The notes: generated from the letters alone by a model not told the origin. A DNA stretch of 64,000 nucleotides from Echinometra lucunter (GCA_029962745.1 CM057157.1:1173491-1237490); one strand, 5' to 3'. Positions 55,801 through 59,403 are shown, counted from the first letter of the stretch. Translations and numbers: made by a program.

Positions 55801-56837
55801 CCCCTAAACGTGACTCATAGCTTTCCCACAATTACGAGATACATGTATACATGGAAAAGAGAAATTTCAATGCTGGCATCATTATTCTCTAGTTTTATAA
55901 TAGTAATTGCCTACACTGCGGATGCGCTAAAACATCACTGAATATTCTTCGAAGGAAGTAGCTTATCAAAGACATAAAATATACGATGACTTCTGAACTT
56001 CTCTGTGAAAAAGGTTAGCCCCTCCTCTTTTATTTACTGCCCTCTATCTGCTTATTGCGGTTTTTCATTATTATTCTGACTACCATTCTATTCATTAAAC
56101 GTTTACCTCATTTATCCTTCTCTCCGCCTCTCCCCTCTCTATCTCTTTCTTTATCTCTCTCATTTCTACATATTTTTACCAGCGAATCAAAATAATTGAC
56201 CTCAATGCAACCTAGTTATCTTTTATAAAGAAAATTTAGAAATTTCACATAGCAGAAAATTACATCAACTGAATCTCATACAAAAAGATATGTTAATAAT
56301 GAGTAAGAAGCTAAAAATGTTTATGTGTGCTTGCGGATATCCCTCATCCCCTCCCCGCATACGAATTGCCAACCTTCGTACGCGCCACTGATCTTAGACC
56401 TTTATTTATTATCACTGATAAATCTGCTGGCGAAAGACGGGCGAACCAGGCTGTCGAAAATCAGTTTCCGGCAATCTTTGTTAATTGAAAACCTTTCATG
56501 CAAAATTCGGTAGCCGAATGGCAAATATTCTTCCAGCGATTGGCATTCGATCGCCCCCAAAACAATTCTCGGTAATCGGTTGTCGATGACCGCAGCTTTT
56601 CTGGCAGTTAGAAGTCGGCAAAGGGTTGTATCCCTACTGTAACTTCGGTCTCTATAAGTTACCTTCTTGTTTTGAAGTTTTTGGAGAGAAGCGCTTTTTT
56701 AAATGCTCTCGAGAAACATGTTTTTAAAAGGTAGCAATCGTTCCTGCACACTTAATGGCATAATTGGCGATCAACTTACCATTCATCAGTCGTGAAGAAA
56801 CGATGAATAAGAAACTGAGGGCAAGGCACACCTTCAT
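18817..56837 (-). CDS. Tie-like: Tie-like receptor gene, 12 coding exons, no kinase domain seen
   Basis: I assembled this gene from exons with consensus AG/GT borders and compatible phases: coding 56837-56780, 31045-30725, 29833-29558, 29008-28874, 28467-28300, 26978-26847, 26277-26122, 25708-25580, 22749-22480, 20932-20624, 19473-19374 and 18937-18817. The coding total is 2175 nt, 724 aa plus stop. Domain order: signal peptide 1-19, Ig 20-126, Ig 127-218, five EGF-like repeats 219-458, Ig 459-548, FN3 549-651, transmembrane about 659-682, cytoplasmic tail 683-724. Vertebrate Tie receptors have Ig-Ig-3 EGF-Ig-3 FN3-TM-kinase and bind angiopoietins. The segment LFCLPDPYGCSC in EGF2 and the FN3 start VLPVIEEKPVILDTG are Tie hallmarks. 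The gene would encode a type I cell-surface protein. The stop just after the membrane and the lack of downstream kinase exons suggest a decoy or adaptor-type receptor. A kinase beyond the window reached by alternative splicing cannot be excluded. Linking exon 1 across a 25.7-kb intron is inference. Confidence 0.82.
19141..19190 (+). repeat. GA microsatellite in receptor intron 11
   Basis: GAGAG repeats with few interruptions, between the transmembrane and terminal exons. Confidence 0.9.
19374..19473 (-). CDS. Tie-like: Receptor exon 11: transmembrane segment
   Basis: The 100-nt exon enters in phase 1 (TTTCATCAACAG|GT) and leaves in phase 2 (AGGAG|GTAAAT). It encodes a short juxtamembrane stretch EKPDVP, then about 24 hydrophobic residues (VGAVVGGVIGSLLIIVLLIA and AVMI) and an arginine stop-transfer cluster RRR completed by the next exon. 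The GxxxG-rich first half is compatible with helix pairing. The 17 bp after the donor contain no in-frame extension. Confidence 0.8.
19700..20620 (-). other. Receptor intron 10, mostly unassigned
   Basis: No further exon is apparent between FN3 and the transmembrane exon, so two of the three FN3 domains known in vertebrate Tie are absent, not merely unlisted. A G-run is at 19672-19686. Confidence 0.6.
20624..20932 (-). CDS. Tie-like: Receptor exon 10: fibronectin type III domain
   Basis: The exon is 309 nt (103 codons), phase 1-1, with acceptor TATTACGCAG|TA and donor GAAA|GTGAGT. The product starts VLPVIEEKPVILDTGSTTV, has the FN3 tryptophan (RLQWNAW), the GYDVFMK strand, and the L-x-P-x-T-x-Y motif (LNPETDYSFSV). 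Only this one FN3 domain is present between Ig3 and the membrane, where vertebrate Tie has three. Confidence 0.85.
20935..22479 (-). other. Receptor intron 9 with G/C-run repeats
   Basis: No exon is visible. Three G/C-run repeat pieces lie at 21005-21080, 21290-21340 and 21720-21870. At 22245-22380 there is a GCGCCTAATACATCTC...AAGCGCTTTACAG segment with SINE/LINE 3'-end-like features. GCGCGCTCGCTTCGCTCGCG at about 21437 is the recurrent palindromic motif of this genome. Confidence 0.55.
22480..22749 (-). CDS. Tie-like: Receptor exon 9: third Ig-like domain
   Basis: The exon is 270 nt, phase 1-1, with acceptor TACCCTCTAG|GG and donor TTTG|GTGAGG. It encodes GISRLVSEKVNPYQPSSFTC, then YVEGNPPP and EEYVCNVGD. 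The cysteine spacing, the GNPPP turn and the placement between EGF repeats and FN3 correspond to the membrane-proximal Ig domain of Tie receptors. Confidence 0.82.
23095..23300 (+). repeat. Interspersed repeat (AGCGTAAATCCGTTT family), copy 1
   Basis: It has CAGCGTAAATCCGTTTCGAG, GGGGGATGATCGAAATATTTTG, ACACTCCAGTATAC and GAGCAAGCGAAGCGAGCGAG, then AAGAAGTCTTATTTTGTC. The same order recurs at 42805-43010 and 52508-52870. Confidence 0.75.
23638..25280 (+). mobile_element. CR1-like LINE fragment in receptor intron 8
   Basis: The insertion is antisense to the receptor gene, between exons 9 and 8. It starts within a TA microsatellite, keeps an RT open frame to 24859 and ends in four to five tandem copies of the hexamer CAAGTT at about 25251-25279. 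A 3' end made of short tandem repeats instead of poly(A) is characteristic of CR1-type LINEs. The 5' part (endonuclease, ORF1) is missing. Confidence 0.8.
23660..24859 (+). CDS. CR1-like reverse transcriptase, 5'-truncated but open
   Basis: This frame encodes HQYGFRKQYSTKLSLTNLI, LGVFLDFKKAFDTIDHSIL, GVPQGSVLGPTLFLIYINDL and the catalytic RLFADDSNLF, followed by the CR1/Jockey thumb (VGLKIDKHLTWKTHIEKV) and C-terminal region. It is uninterrupted to a TAG at 24857-24859. The upstream part of the open frame (23510-23660) crosses a TA microsatellite and is not element-derived. No promoter or start is visible, so it is a fragment that happens to lack stops. Confidence 0.8.
   Translation, partial: DILCKHQYGFRKQYSTKLSLTNLINDVIKSIDEGRITLGVFLDFKKAFDTIDHSILCRKLECYGIRGLPLMWFRNYLCDRTQFVKYGGINSSRKKTTCGVPQGSVLGPTLFLIYINDLPDCTDYFSFRLFADDSNLFHTFPVGQSTVDMDEVNTHLEKVSSWCNANKLTINLSKTNYMLISGVRKSIEVKENLRIANTIINEVDVALFVGLKIDKHLTWKTHIEKVNKCIRRKIGIIFRLRNFVPQKILILLYKTLVQPHITYGIEVWGSTYKANLNCILLSQKMALRAITFSSIMAHSKPLFEKFNLLNVYQLHKLCICSFVYELVNGMLPHTIVQYCSFLQHNYPTRQKEKKITCTYLRLGQPKENFQFRMSVVLCGMNYPSLCEQSHLHHVLEKHL
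25440..25560 (+). repeat. GAT/GTT microsatellite in receptor intron 8
   Basis: Compound trinucleotide repeat (ACGACGACGATGATG, TTGTTGTTATTGATGATG) immediately downstream of exon 8 on the minus strand. Confidence 0.9.
25580..25708 (-). CDS. Tie-like: Receptor exon 8: EGF-like repeat 5
   Basis: The exon is 129 nt, phase 1-1, with acceptor TTTTTTTCAG|AA and donor GCAA|GTAAGA. It encodes ECDAGFFGLDCLQSCHCSQ and TGRCNGQCIDDWIEPDC, again an eight-cysteine EGF repeat. Just downstream in the intron (25440-25550) is a GAT/GTT microsatellite. The next intron carries a CR1-like LINE in antisense orientation. Confidence 0.83.
26122..26277 (-). CDS. Tie-like: Receptor exon 7: EGF-like repeat 4
   Basis: The exon is 156 nt, phase 1-1, with acceptor TTTTCTCAG|TC and donor GAAG|GTATAC. 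The product has CDAGYYGPECTDKCHC and DKETGECLQRQCAPGYSV, an EGF-like repeat slightly longer than its neighbours in the C-terminal loop. It is an extra repeat relative to the three of vertebrate Tie. Confidence 0.83.
26847..26978 (-). CDS. Tie-like: Receptor exon 6: EGF-like repeat 3
   Basis: The exon is 132 nt, phase 1-1, with acceptor TTTCATTGTAG|CA and donor CAAA|GTAAGT. It encodes CDSDEYGPGCSQTCHC followed by NRYTGGCTGGCQAGWSGNNC, a complete eight-cysteine laminin-like EGF repeat with the YGPxC pattern. Confidence 0.85.
27807..27982. mobile_element. Short inverted-repeat MITE in receptor intron 5
   Basis: It starts TTGGGTGTTGCAAGAAAGTTG and ends with the near-reverse complement CAACCTTCTTGCAACACCCC. 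The termini, about 40 bp, pair across a 90-bp centre. Flanking TTA/TAA gives a possible TA target duplication. No coding. Confidence 0.7.
28106..28130 (+). repeat. Run of 25 G
   Basis: The longest of many G/C runs in the window, followed by further C runs at about 28210. Length in the assembly may be unreliable. Confidence 0.95.
28300..28467 (-). CDS. Tie-like: Receptor exon 5: EGF-like repeat 2 with Tie signature
   Basis: I set the acceptor at 28468 (GAAAAG|TTTGCAG). This keeps the cysteine of CRPGGGNRFGYQCEFRC and yields a 168-nt phase 1-1 exon; using the nearer GCAG at 28461 gives 161 nt and breaks the frame. The pyrimidine tract is poor, so the border deserves checking with RNA. The exon encodes LFCLPDPYGCSCDVGIKGF, an atypical EGF segment that is diagnostic of Tie family EGF2. 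The donor is GTTG|GTGAGT. Confidence 0.85.
28874..29008 (-). CDS. Tie-like: Receptor exon 4: EGF-like repeat 1
   Basis: The exon is 135 nt, phase 1-1, with acceptor TTTATTAG|AA and donor GATA|GTGAGT. The product starts ECPAGKWGPPECYGICDKC and contains YNGGVCDDKSGLCICP, an eight-cysteine laminin-type EGF repeat. The KWGPxC entry motif and the GGVCxxxxGxCICP core match EGF1 of Tie receptors. Confidence 0.87.
29558..29833 (-). CDS. Tie-like: Receptor exon 3: second Ig-like domain
   Basis: The acceptor follows a good pyrimidine tract (TTCCTGTTGATTTGTCAG) and the donor is AGAG|GTATGC, giving 276 nt, phase 1-1. The domain has no cysteines. It keeps the tryptophan (ITWRKDGED) and the DAGIYEIYYNN strand-F motif, and ends LYRLIVRG. 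The same arrangement (aromatic residue in place of the second cysteine, then a terminal LIVR) is a feature of the second Ig domain of vertebrate Tie proteins. This is one of the stronger pieces of evidence for the family call. Confidence 0.85.
30253..30677. mobile_element. hAT-type MITE in receptor intron 2
   Basis: The 425-bp element begins CAGTACTTCTCAACC and ends GGTTGAGAAGCACCG, imperfect inverted termini of the CAGTGNTTCTCAACC type used by hAT/Charlie-like transposons. It is flanked on both sides by TCATAGAC (30245-30252 and 30678-30685), a perfect 8-bp target duplication as expected for hAT. There is no transposase. Confidence 0.85.
30725..31045 (-). CDS. Tie-like: Receptor exon 2: first Ig-like domain
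   Basis: The acceptor TTATTGCAG|GT and the donor GATG|GTAAAT give a 321-nt phase 1-1 exon (107 codons). The product begins EVVHITVLSKRY and contains one cysteine pair (EYQCYRSDPDG and GPFYCQASKPE) about 60 residues apart, as in an Ig fold. It corresponds by position to the first Ig domain of Tie receptors, part of the ligand-binding head. A 121-bp piece of this exon is present again in inverted orientation at 31603-31723. Confidence 0.8.
31603..31723 (+). pseudogene. Inverted 121-bp copy of receptor exon 2
   Basis: The plus strand here encodes DASLSFGRSAPITTDR and then DETHHYLDDVRVIMFPDTTT. It equals the coding strand of exon 2 (30938-30818 minus) with a single G-to-A change (V to I). There are no splice sites; it is a fragment dropped into the tandem array. 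Confidence 0.93.
32414..32631. mobile_element. Hairpin MITE with TTAA borders
   Basis: The termini AAGGCCCCGTCACATATTAG and CTAATATGTGACGGGGCCTT are inverted, and longer pairing extends through GCGAACAGCTATTTCTT and AAGAAATAGCTGTTCGC. TTAA flanks both ends, as with piggyBac- or Kolobok-type insertions. There is no coding. Confidence 0.8.
32721..33924. other. Unassigned intronic sequence
   Basis: I see no gene, RNA or named repeat. It is AT-rich with a short GC-richer patch at 33340-33420 (TGCGCATGCGCATATGG). Confidence 0.5.
33967..34344 (+). pseudogene. I-type LINE ORF1 (gag-like) fragment with CCHC zinc knuckles
   Basis: The frame starts LKVPTKAVLLSFESKTLP, then has VKYYIPPVPRCFNCQRMGH, CHSKQRCFRCGEVHPYDQC and a third degenerate knuckle (CIYSKRNHSAAFKGC). 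TKAVLLSF followed by the P-x-RCF-x-CQ knuckles is the standard ORF1 nucleic-acid-binding region of Jockey/I LINEs. It ends at TAA 34342-34344; the N-terminal part upstream is not recognisable. Confidence 0.75.
34795..35455 (+). pseudogene. I-type LINE endonuclease, broken
   Basis: The start reads LSILQWNAQGL and LLCIQETW, the N-terminal motifs of AP-type endonucleases. After several stops the central and C-terminal motifs follow: FNGHNSFWG near 35217, LLNDGSGSRM, SCLDLSL and SDHFP near 35450. The order is intact but frames change repeatedly. Confidence 0.7.
35700..35739. repeat. 40-bp perfect palindrome centred on AAGCTT
   Basis: AAAGAAAGAAACCAAG pairs with CTTGGTTTCTTTCTTT across the centre at 35719/35720. 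It lies within the decayed I-type LINE between endonuclease and RT and is not part of any coding motif. Confidence 0.85.
36120..37065 (+). pseudogene. I-type LINE reverse transcriptase, broken
   Basis: Recognisable blocks are SSTPGHDKISY, SILIPIKKKEPDKISSYRPI, VALFLDTEKAFNTL, GIRGNILKFIHNFLSNRTF and the catalytic YADDW at about 36822-36836. The blocks lie in different frames with premature stops, so no active enzyme could be made. Confidence 0.75.
37680..38060 (+). pseudogene. I-type LINE RNase H remnant
   Basis: Near 37975-38060 the translation gives LQWIPSHR and then GNEIADHLAKQALHK, the conserved C-terminal motifs of LINE RNase H. A DSLS(T)L segment precedes it near 37861. Stops interrupt the frame. 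Confidence 0.7.
38351..39007 (+). mobile_element. L2-like LINE 3' end inserted in the I-type LINE, with TSD
   Basis: The inserted DNA encodes the C-terminal part of a CR1/L2-group RT (WLPLKQRIIFKLLLFVYKII, NDQAPKYL, and FRKALKTHLF) and ends with GTAAGCGCTTTGGG and a long AAT-rich tail (38800-39007). It is bordered by AATACCCCTGA at 38340-38350 and again at 39008-39018, an 11-bp target-site duplication. Removing it rejoins the host LINE zinc motif. Confidence 0.8.
38800..39007 (+). repeat. AAT/GAT microsatellite tail
   Basis: About 200 bp of AAT units with sparse GAT variants form the tail of the L2-like insertion. The apparent long open frames of isoleucine, methionine or tyrosine are artefacts of the triplet repeat. 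Confidence 0.95.
39191..39533. mobile_element. TA-flanked MITE with internal GCGAAATTCACGACC repeats
   Basis: The ends TGGTGGCCCTGAAGTACG and CGTACTTCAGGGCCACCA are inverted. The pairing continues through GGTCATGTGCGACGTGAATT with one or two mismatches for about 55 bp. TA stands on both sides (39189-39190 and 39534-39535), as for Tc1/mariner-type insertions. The centre is made of about a dozen variants of GCGAAATTCACGACCC in both orientations. Confidence 0.82.
39536..40043. other. Unassigned, CT-rich then AT-rich
   Basis: A CT-rich stretch (39551-39655) and an A-rich plus TA microsatellite (40001-40032) are the only structure seen. Confidence 0.55.
40052..40122 (-). tRNA. tRNA-Glu-like gene with UCA anticodon, probable pseudogene or SINE head
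   Basis: The minus strand folds as a tRNA. The acceptor GTCTCCA pairs with CGGAGAC apart from the last pair. D-stem is GTCT/AGGC, anticodon stem TTGGC/GCCAA, and T-arm CCGGG-TTCGATT-CCCGG. A-box TGGTCTAGTGG and B-box GGTTCGATTCC are intact, and a T6 Pol III terminator follows one base after the 3' end. The loop GTTCATA puts TCA at 34-36, which would read UGA. The body resembles tRNA-Glu, not the longer selenocysteine tRNA, and U37 is unusual. Repeat-borne origin is likely because a second copy has the same flank. Confidence 0.6.
40462..40532 (-). pseudogene. Second tRNA-like copy, acceptor stem destroyed
   Basis: It has the same body and 3' flank as the copy at 40052 (GGTTGAAAAAATGTCTCCGC on the plus strand), again with a TCA anticodon triplet (loop TTTCATA). 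The 5' acceptor strand is unrelated (GGACAAG) and the T-stem has a mismatch, so it should not be functional. Confidence 0.7.
40820..40956. repeat. G/C-run interspersed repeat, copy 1
   Basis: AGTGGCGTAATGAGCCAAAATAT, a G run, CTCAATCTTTGC-AAGGAGCA-AAG and GAGGGAGTGTAACGACCGAG, then a C run. The same order is at 44490-44600. Confidence 0.75.
40957..41160 (+). repeat. Duplicated segment, copy 1
   Basis: It is nearly identical to 44957-45152: AACCAAGTGTTATATCATAA, TTTTCTGCCTTGCT and GGGAAATTGTGAATGCGTT. Together with the adjacent G/C-run repeat it forms one larger repeated unit about 4.0 kb apart. Confidence 0.85.
41161..41690. other. Unassigned
   Basis: Two C runs (41183-41195, 41520-41530). 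Nothing else is recognised. Confidence 0.5.
41700..41985. repeat. GTGCA/GGGTGCAAAT degenerate short repeat
   Basis: Variants of TTGCAC, GGTGCA and TTAAGGGTGC recur every 20-30 bp in both orientations, suggesting a decayed short tandem or inverted array. Confidence 0.5.
41986..42804. other. Unassigned intronic sequence
   Basis: No feature is recognised apart from a G10 run at 42070 and a C-rich patch near 42675. A weak resemblance to 43520-43620 (CATGTCTTGACA...GGTTACGACC) exists around 42330-42430. Confidence 0.5.
42805..43010 (+). repeat. Interspersed repeat (AGCGTAAATCCGTTT family), copy 2
   Basis: It carries ACGTAAATCAGTTTTGAGGA, GGGGATGATCGA and GAGCGAAGCGAGCGAGCAAG. It is a diverged copy of 23095-23300. 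Confidence 0.65.
43011..43725. other. Unassigned intronic sequence
   Basis: AT-rich, with C-run repeat pieces at 43110-43165. No genes are recognised. Confidence 0.5.
43735..44160 (+). repeat. Tandem repeat of about 160-bp units
   Basis: Two and a half units sharing GTCTGYAATGGCC/GTCTGCCATGGCTCATTC, GTGACCATTTAAAACTGG-type, AGGATGTTTAACC-x-GGTCAAACATACGAAA, GCCCTC-GGCCACTCT and GGACACAAAG. Divergence is moderate. Confidence 0.7.
44485..44830. repeat. G/C-run interspersed repeat, copy 2
   Basis: AGTGGCGTAATGAGCCAAAATAT at the start, GAGGAGCGAAGCGACCAACC, GTAGCGACCGAGCCGGGGTA, runs of C and G, then a CT-rich tail and GGCTACGCAAGTGC. Long open frames here are low-complexity. Confidence 0.7.
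44957..45152 (+). repeat. Duplicated segment, copy 2
   Basis: Direct copy of 40957-41160 with a few substitutions and small indels. Confidence 0.85.
45165..45850. repeat. Cryptic degenerate repeat (GATAAGTGCCCCTTTT-like)
   Basis: The motif (T/C)TGATAAGTGCCC-TTTTC or close variants recurs about every 40-60 bp (for example GACAAGTGAGTCC, GGTAAGTGCCCG, GATAAGTTCCCTC, TATAAGTGCCCAA, GACAAGTGCCCCC, GTAAGTGCCCCTTTT, GATAAGTGCTCC). It looks like an old tandem array. Confidence 0.55.
46075..47240 (-). repeat. Tandem array of about 280-300-bp tRNA-like units
   Basis: Four units. Each contains TTGCAATGAYTGC, GGCCAAAATAATAACCTCACA, a CATAGNGATTTTTTATTA segment, GAGCATGC-AAAATG, an A-rich spacer, then a tRNA-like stretch that on the minus strand has GTGGTAGTGAGGCAGCG and GGGTTCAAAAC/GGTTCGATGCC (A- and B-box like). 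Each unit may be a SINE that was amplified in tandem. Confidence 0.7.
47241..48766. other. Unassigned intronic sequence
   Basis: No gene, RNA or named repeat is recognised. Confidence 0.5.
48767..48862. repeat. GCCAGCTAGCTGACTGCC short tandem/inverted repeats
   Basis: CAGCTAGCTGACTGCCGC and its reverse complement alternate here, next to the large palindrome. CAGCTAGCTG is itself palindromic, so this block can form multiple hairpins. Confidence 0.85.
48863..49255. repeat. Perfect palindrome, 192-bp arms and 9-bp loop
   Basis: The left arm 48863-49054 starts CATGAAAATAACCATTTCC. The right arm 49064-49255 ends GGAAATGGTTATTTTCATG. I compared the arms base by base and found no mismatch. The loop is CGGCAGTCA. 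Near the centre the arms carry the GGCGGCAGTCAGCTAGCTG repeat. There is no coding. Confidence 0.95.
49256..50270 (+). repeat. Foldback element, left half: three tandem units
   Basis: Units of about 380-400 bp start near 49270, 49670 and 50050. Each has ATGTTGCCAGNNAAAAAA, GAAGATACC-CCATG, ACCACGCCCACTTTTACAGC, TAGTTTGTAACTGCTCTAAC and, in the first two, AAAGGTCACCAGAGGTCA followed by TTTGACCTTTA. The same units occur in inverse orientation at 50520-52412. Confidence 0.85.
50271..50519. other. Foldback centre, unassigned
   Basis: AT-rich sequence between the two opposed arms. No coding is visible. Confidence 0.5.
50520..52412 (-). repeat. Foldback element, right half: inverted tandem units
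   Basis: Inverted units end near 50760 (partial), 51650, 52030 and 52412, each with GACCTTTTGACCTCTGGTGACC-type, AGAGCAGTTACAAACTATCA and GTGGGCGTGGTCATGGGG. A unique stretch lies at about 50765-51250. The outermost 100-130 bp (52280-52412) mirror 49276-49400. Confidence 0.85.
52508..52870 (+). repeat. Interspersed repeat (AGCGTAAATCCGTTT family), copy 3
   Basis: CAGCGTAAATCCGTTTTGAG with an 18-G run, GATCGAAATATTTTGCAGAA and, near 52820-52865, GCGAGCGAGCGAAAC and AAGAAGTCTTATTTTGTC. The two halves are separated by about 150 bp of other sequence. Confidence 0.65.
53211..53438. mobile_element. MITE with long inverted termini (GACTCGGAA)
   Basis: ATTTCCACGGTGTCAAATTG at the left matches the inverse of CAATATGACACCGTGGAAAT at the right, and pairing runs about 70 bp inward (GACTCGGAAACGGTGTCAG, GGGAGTCAACTCTATTCC). 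The centre also contains GACTCGGAA variants. No coding. Confidence 0.8.
53935..54235 (+). repeat. Purine-rich GGAAAGAAGAAG tract
   Basis: About 240 bp of GAAAG/GGAGAAAG/AAGAAG repeats. Long serine/phenylalanine/proline frames on the minus strand are low-complexity artefacts. Confidence 0.9.
54621..55081 (+). repeat. Tandem duplication, 238-bp period
   Basis: Two units start at CTAGACTTAATTASCGGGAAG (54621 and 54859) and share GTTTTTGGTTAYGTGTATGCC, GGGAGAGAGCGTAAGAAGAG, CTTCCGCGCCTTGCACCCTC and TTACCGACAACTAACAATTT almost without change. A shorter related piece is at 54416-54600. Confidence 0.9.
55764..56779. other. Unassigned sequence between MITE and exon 1
   Basis: I see no gene or named repeat. 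It is the proximal part of intron 1 if exon 1 is assigned correctly. Confidence 0.5.
56780..56837 (-). CDS. Tie-like: Receptor exon 1: signal peptide
   Basis: The minus strand reads ATG followed by MKVCLALSFLFIVSSRLMN, a typical secretory signal with a basic n-region residue and a leucine/phenylalanine core. It ends in a strong donor, G|GTAAGT, in phase 1. This matches the phase-1 acceptor of the first Ig exon at 31045. No in-frame alternative ATG lies between the putative TATA box and this one in the part I read. The next exon is 25.7 kb away, so the assignment rests on phase, strand, the lack of any other signal-peptide exon noticed upstream of the Ig exon, and the expected protein order. 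Confidence 0.7.
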
Positions 56838-56925
56838 GCTGACCTCTATTCCTAGCTACTGAATGAGGCTTCAATGATCTACTAAACTGTCTCTGCCGAG
56901 CTTATAACATTGACGATATAAATAT
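56838..56925 (-). promoter_or_regulatory. Candidate core promoter of the receptor gene
   Basis: On the minus strand, upstream of the exon 1 ATG, lie TTATAAG (56907-56901) and ATTTATAT (56923-56916). About 25-30 bp downstream are CA-containing initiator-like sites (TCATTGA, CTCATTCAG). A start near 56865-56878 would give a 5' UTR of about 30-40 nt if unspliced. This is motif evidence only. Confidence 0.3.
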
Positions 56926-57291
56926 TTGTTTGGTTTTGATATATAACTGAATTATGATCATGTTATAAAACGCTAATAACATCATTAAATCTGTTGAAGG
57001 TCATATAATAATGGCATCAACATGATGAAGTTGACCAGGGCAACATAGTTTGTTCTTTGTGATCACGCCCAAATCTCTCCAGAATCATGCAAATAACAAA
57101 CATTTTTATCAACATCACAGAAATTGTGTGCCACGCAAAGATGTTTCATTGTAGATATAAACCTGTCCAGTACAAAAAGTTTGTTAGCCCCATTTATCGT
57201 TTTCAAATATATTCCTTTGCAGCGAATGATGAGTAAAATGCCCCGCCACACCAAAAGGTTGCATCAGACACAGTTGGAAGATGATTTCATT
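56926..57291. other. 5' flank of the receptor gene
   Basis: About 370 bp of AT-rich sequence between the putative promoter and the start of repeat copy B. No factor-binding cluster is evident by eye. Confidence 0.5.
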
Positions 57292-58184
57292 TATTCAGAT
57301 TTATCAAATATCTCAGATTTTAAGATTTTGACAGTTTCCTACAACTGAATGGAGCTTAGGTCCAAAATGCTTTTGTCAGGCTGTGTATATGTTCAGAATG
57401 TGAAAGATTAATAACTTTCGAATCTTGATTACAACCTTTCTCAAATCATGACCATACTAAAATATATATAGTGAAAGAACTGCAGGCTCACGTGACTTTT
57501 AATTTATCTTTTTAAATTGGGAAAGGAGTAAATACATTTATTGGTTAAATAATTGTCTTTCACGCCGTCCTACTTTTCTATATAAAAAAAAACCCAGACA
57601 GACTTTAAAAAAGAGGCATGTCTGGACAAGCTGTCCGCTTGATATGTTTACCGGAAGAAAACCGACTCAAATCATCTCCATTAAGGTGATCAGATGATAT
57701 CAGTGTCAATAAAAAAAAATCATATTCAGAAAATGATTTTCAAAAATAAGCCACTCGTCGGAGTGTCAGTAACTGACATACCGAAGCACCTGGACGGAAA
57801 ACTAGCACTGAGCATAAAAGATTACAAAGACATCTATCAAATAGTCTTCTTCATTTAAAGGTGTAAACTCATCCCGTTCTTCGATTTCTATCTCTGTTTG
57901 TCCTCTTTCAGTTTAATCTCTCCATACTCATGTTTCACCAATATCGGACACTTAATGGATCTTGCATGCCCTTTTTTTTCAAAACGATTTAAAATGTGAC
58001 CGTCCAGCTCGAAACCCATAAAAAGTAGGCCAAAATGAGTTTTGAGTTTTATATACAGTTTTAAATGATACACAGTTTGTCAAAATGGATTAACCATAAC
58101 TCATATCTACTTCATTCAAAGTAGAAGAGTTAATATTGGAGATTCACAAAATAGGGAGAAAACACGACTTAAAATTTGGGGTCG

Positions 58185-58352
58185 CACAAGGTTCGAAACC
58201 AAGTAGATACATAATGCCCTTTGGTAAGGATTAATCCTCATTACCAAGTCCTTCGGAGGTGACTTAAAACCATTATGTTCCCTGGTTGCTCACTAACAAG
58301 CATACATAATGCCTTCTCAGCAGTCAGGTAAAATAACCAATCTTTCAACCAT
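58185..58352 (+). mobile_element. tRNA-derived SINE, inverted copy
   Basis: It starts at GGTTCGAAACCAAG (B-box) and carries ATTACCAAGTCCTTCGGAGG and CAGTCAGGTAAAATAACC, the reverse complement of the family body. The A-box part of the head is missing. Insertion specific to copy B. Confidence 0.7.
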
Positions 58353-58782
58353 TTTAGTCATTTAACCACTGTGGCATGAGGTGTGAAAGATCTGTTGTTG
58401 CATCATTTAAAAAACTTAATAAAAAAGACCAATGCAATCTGTATATACTGTAAAGGGGTTATCGGATTAGGGCGATGTTTGGCACATCATACTCTATCCT
58501 TTCATCGTGCACAATTTCATTCAATTTACTTGGTCAGTGCAGAAGTTATGCAACTGAGAACTTTACATTTGTGAAGGGATTAAAGACCAGTGAAACAAAA
58601 GAGACTCTGCAAGGCATGGTCTGAAAAAAAAATTCTTCGTACAATGGGTAGAGTGATTTTACTGAGGCTATAGTTTTGAAAGTACACGAGAGGGGGAGCT
58701 TTGCAAGCCTATGAAATGAGCAATTTACAATTTAGTTAATAGGTTTTTACTATTAATAGGTCTTTGTTTTAAATAGAAATGG

Positions 58783-58975
58783 TGTTCCCCCCTCCCGCTT
58801 CCGCAACCCCTGTTTTGCAATCTACAATTGCAAAAATTTACAAAAGCTTAGTGGTATAAAATAGCATCAAGGTTTCACATTTGAAAGATCTTACCTTCGA
58901 TTTTATATAGTTAAATTTCCTGACTAAATTCCTCACGAATTTTATTGAATATCGCCCTAAATTGATATTTATAGA
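58783..58975 (+). repeat. Third copy of the 15.6-kb repeat
   Basis: It shares CCCCTGTTTTGCAATCTACA, AATAGCATCAAGGTTTCACA and CCTCACGAATTTTATT with the two units near 15.6 and 15.9 kb. It lies inside the insertion of copy B. Confidence 0.75.
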
Positions 58976-58981
58976 AACAAA

Positions 58982-59011
58982 TTAATAATGATAATAATAA
59001 TGATTATAATC

Positions 59012-59060
<49 letters not shown>

Positions 59061-59100
59061 TAATAATAACAATAACGAAAATAATAATGATAATAATGAC

Positions 59101-59133
<33 letters not shown>

Positions 59134-59155
59134 AATAATGATAATGATGATAATG

Positions 59156-59187
<32 letters not shown>

Positions 59188-59239
59188 GATGATAATGATG
59201 ATAATGATAATGATAATAATAATGATAATGATGATAATG

Positions 59240-59271
<32 letters not shown>

Positions 59272-59323
59272 GATGATAATGATGATAATGATAATGATAA
59301 TAATAATGATAATGATGATAATG

Positions 59324-59355
<32 letters not shown>

Positions 59356-59371
59356 GATTATGATGATAATG

Positions 59372-59403
<32 letters not shown>

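Larger units (their letters stand above)
31046..56779 (-). other. Intron 1 of the receptor gene (25.7 kb), repeat-filled
   Basis: Between the signal-peptide exon and the first Ig exon there is no further receptor-like coding that I can see. The interval holds the 31.1-32.7 kb tandem array, a degenerate I-type LINE, tRNA-like genes, several MITEs, a large palindrome/foldback and C-run repeats. If the exon 1 assignment is right, all of these are intronic. Confidence 0.55.
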
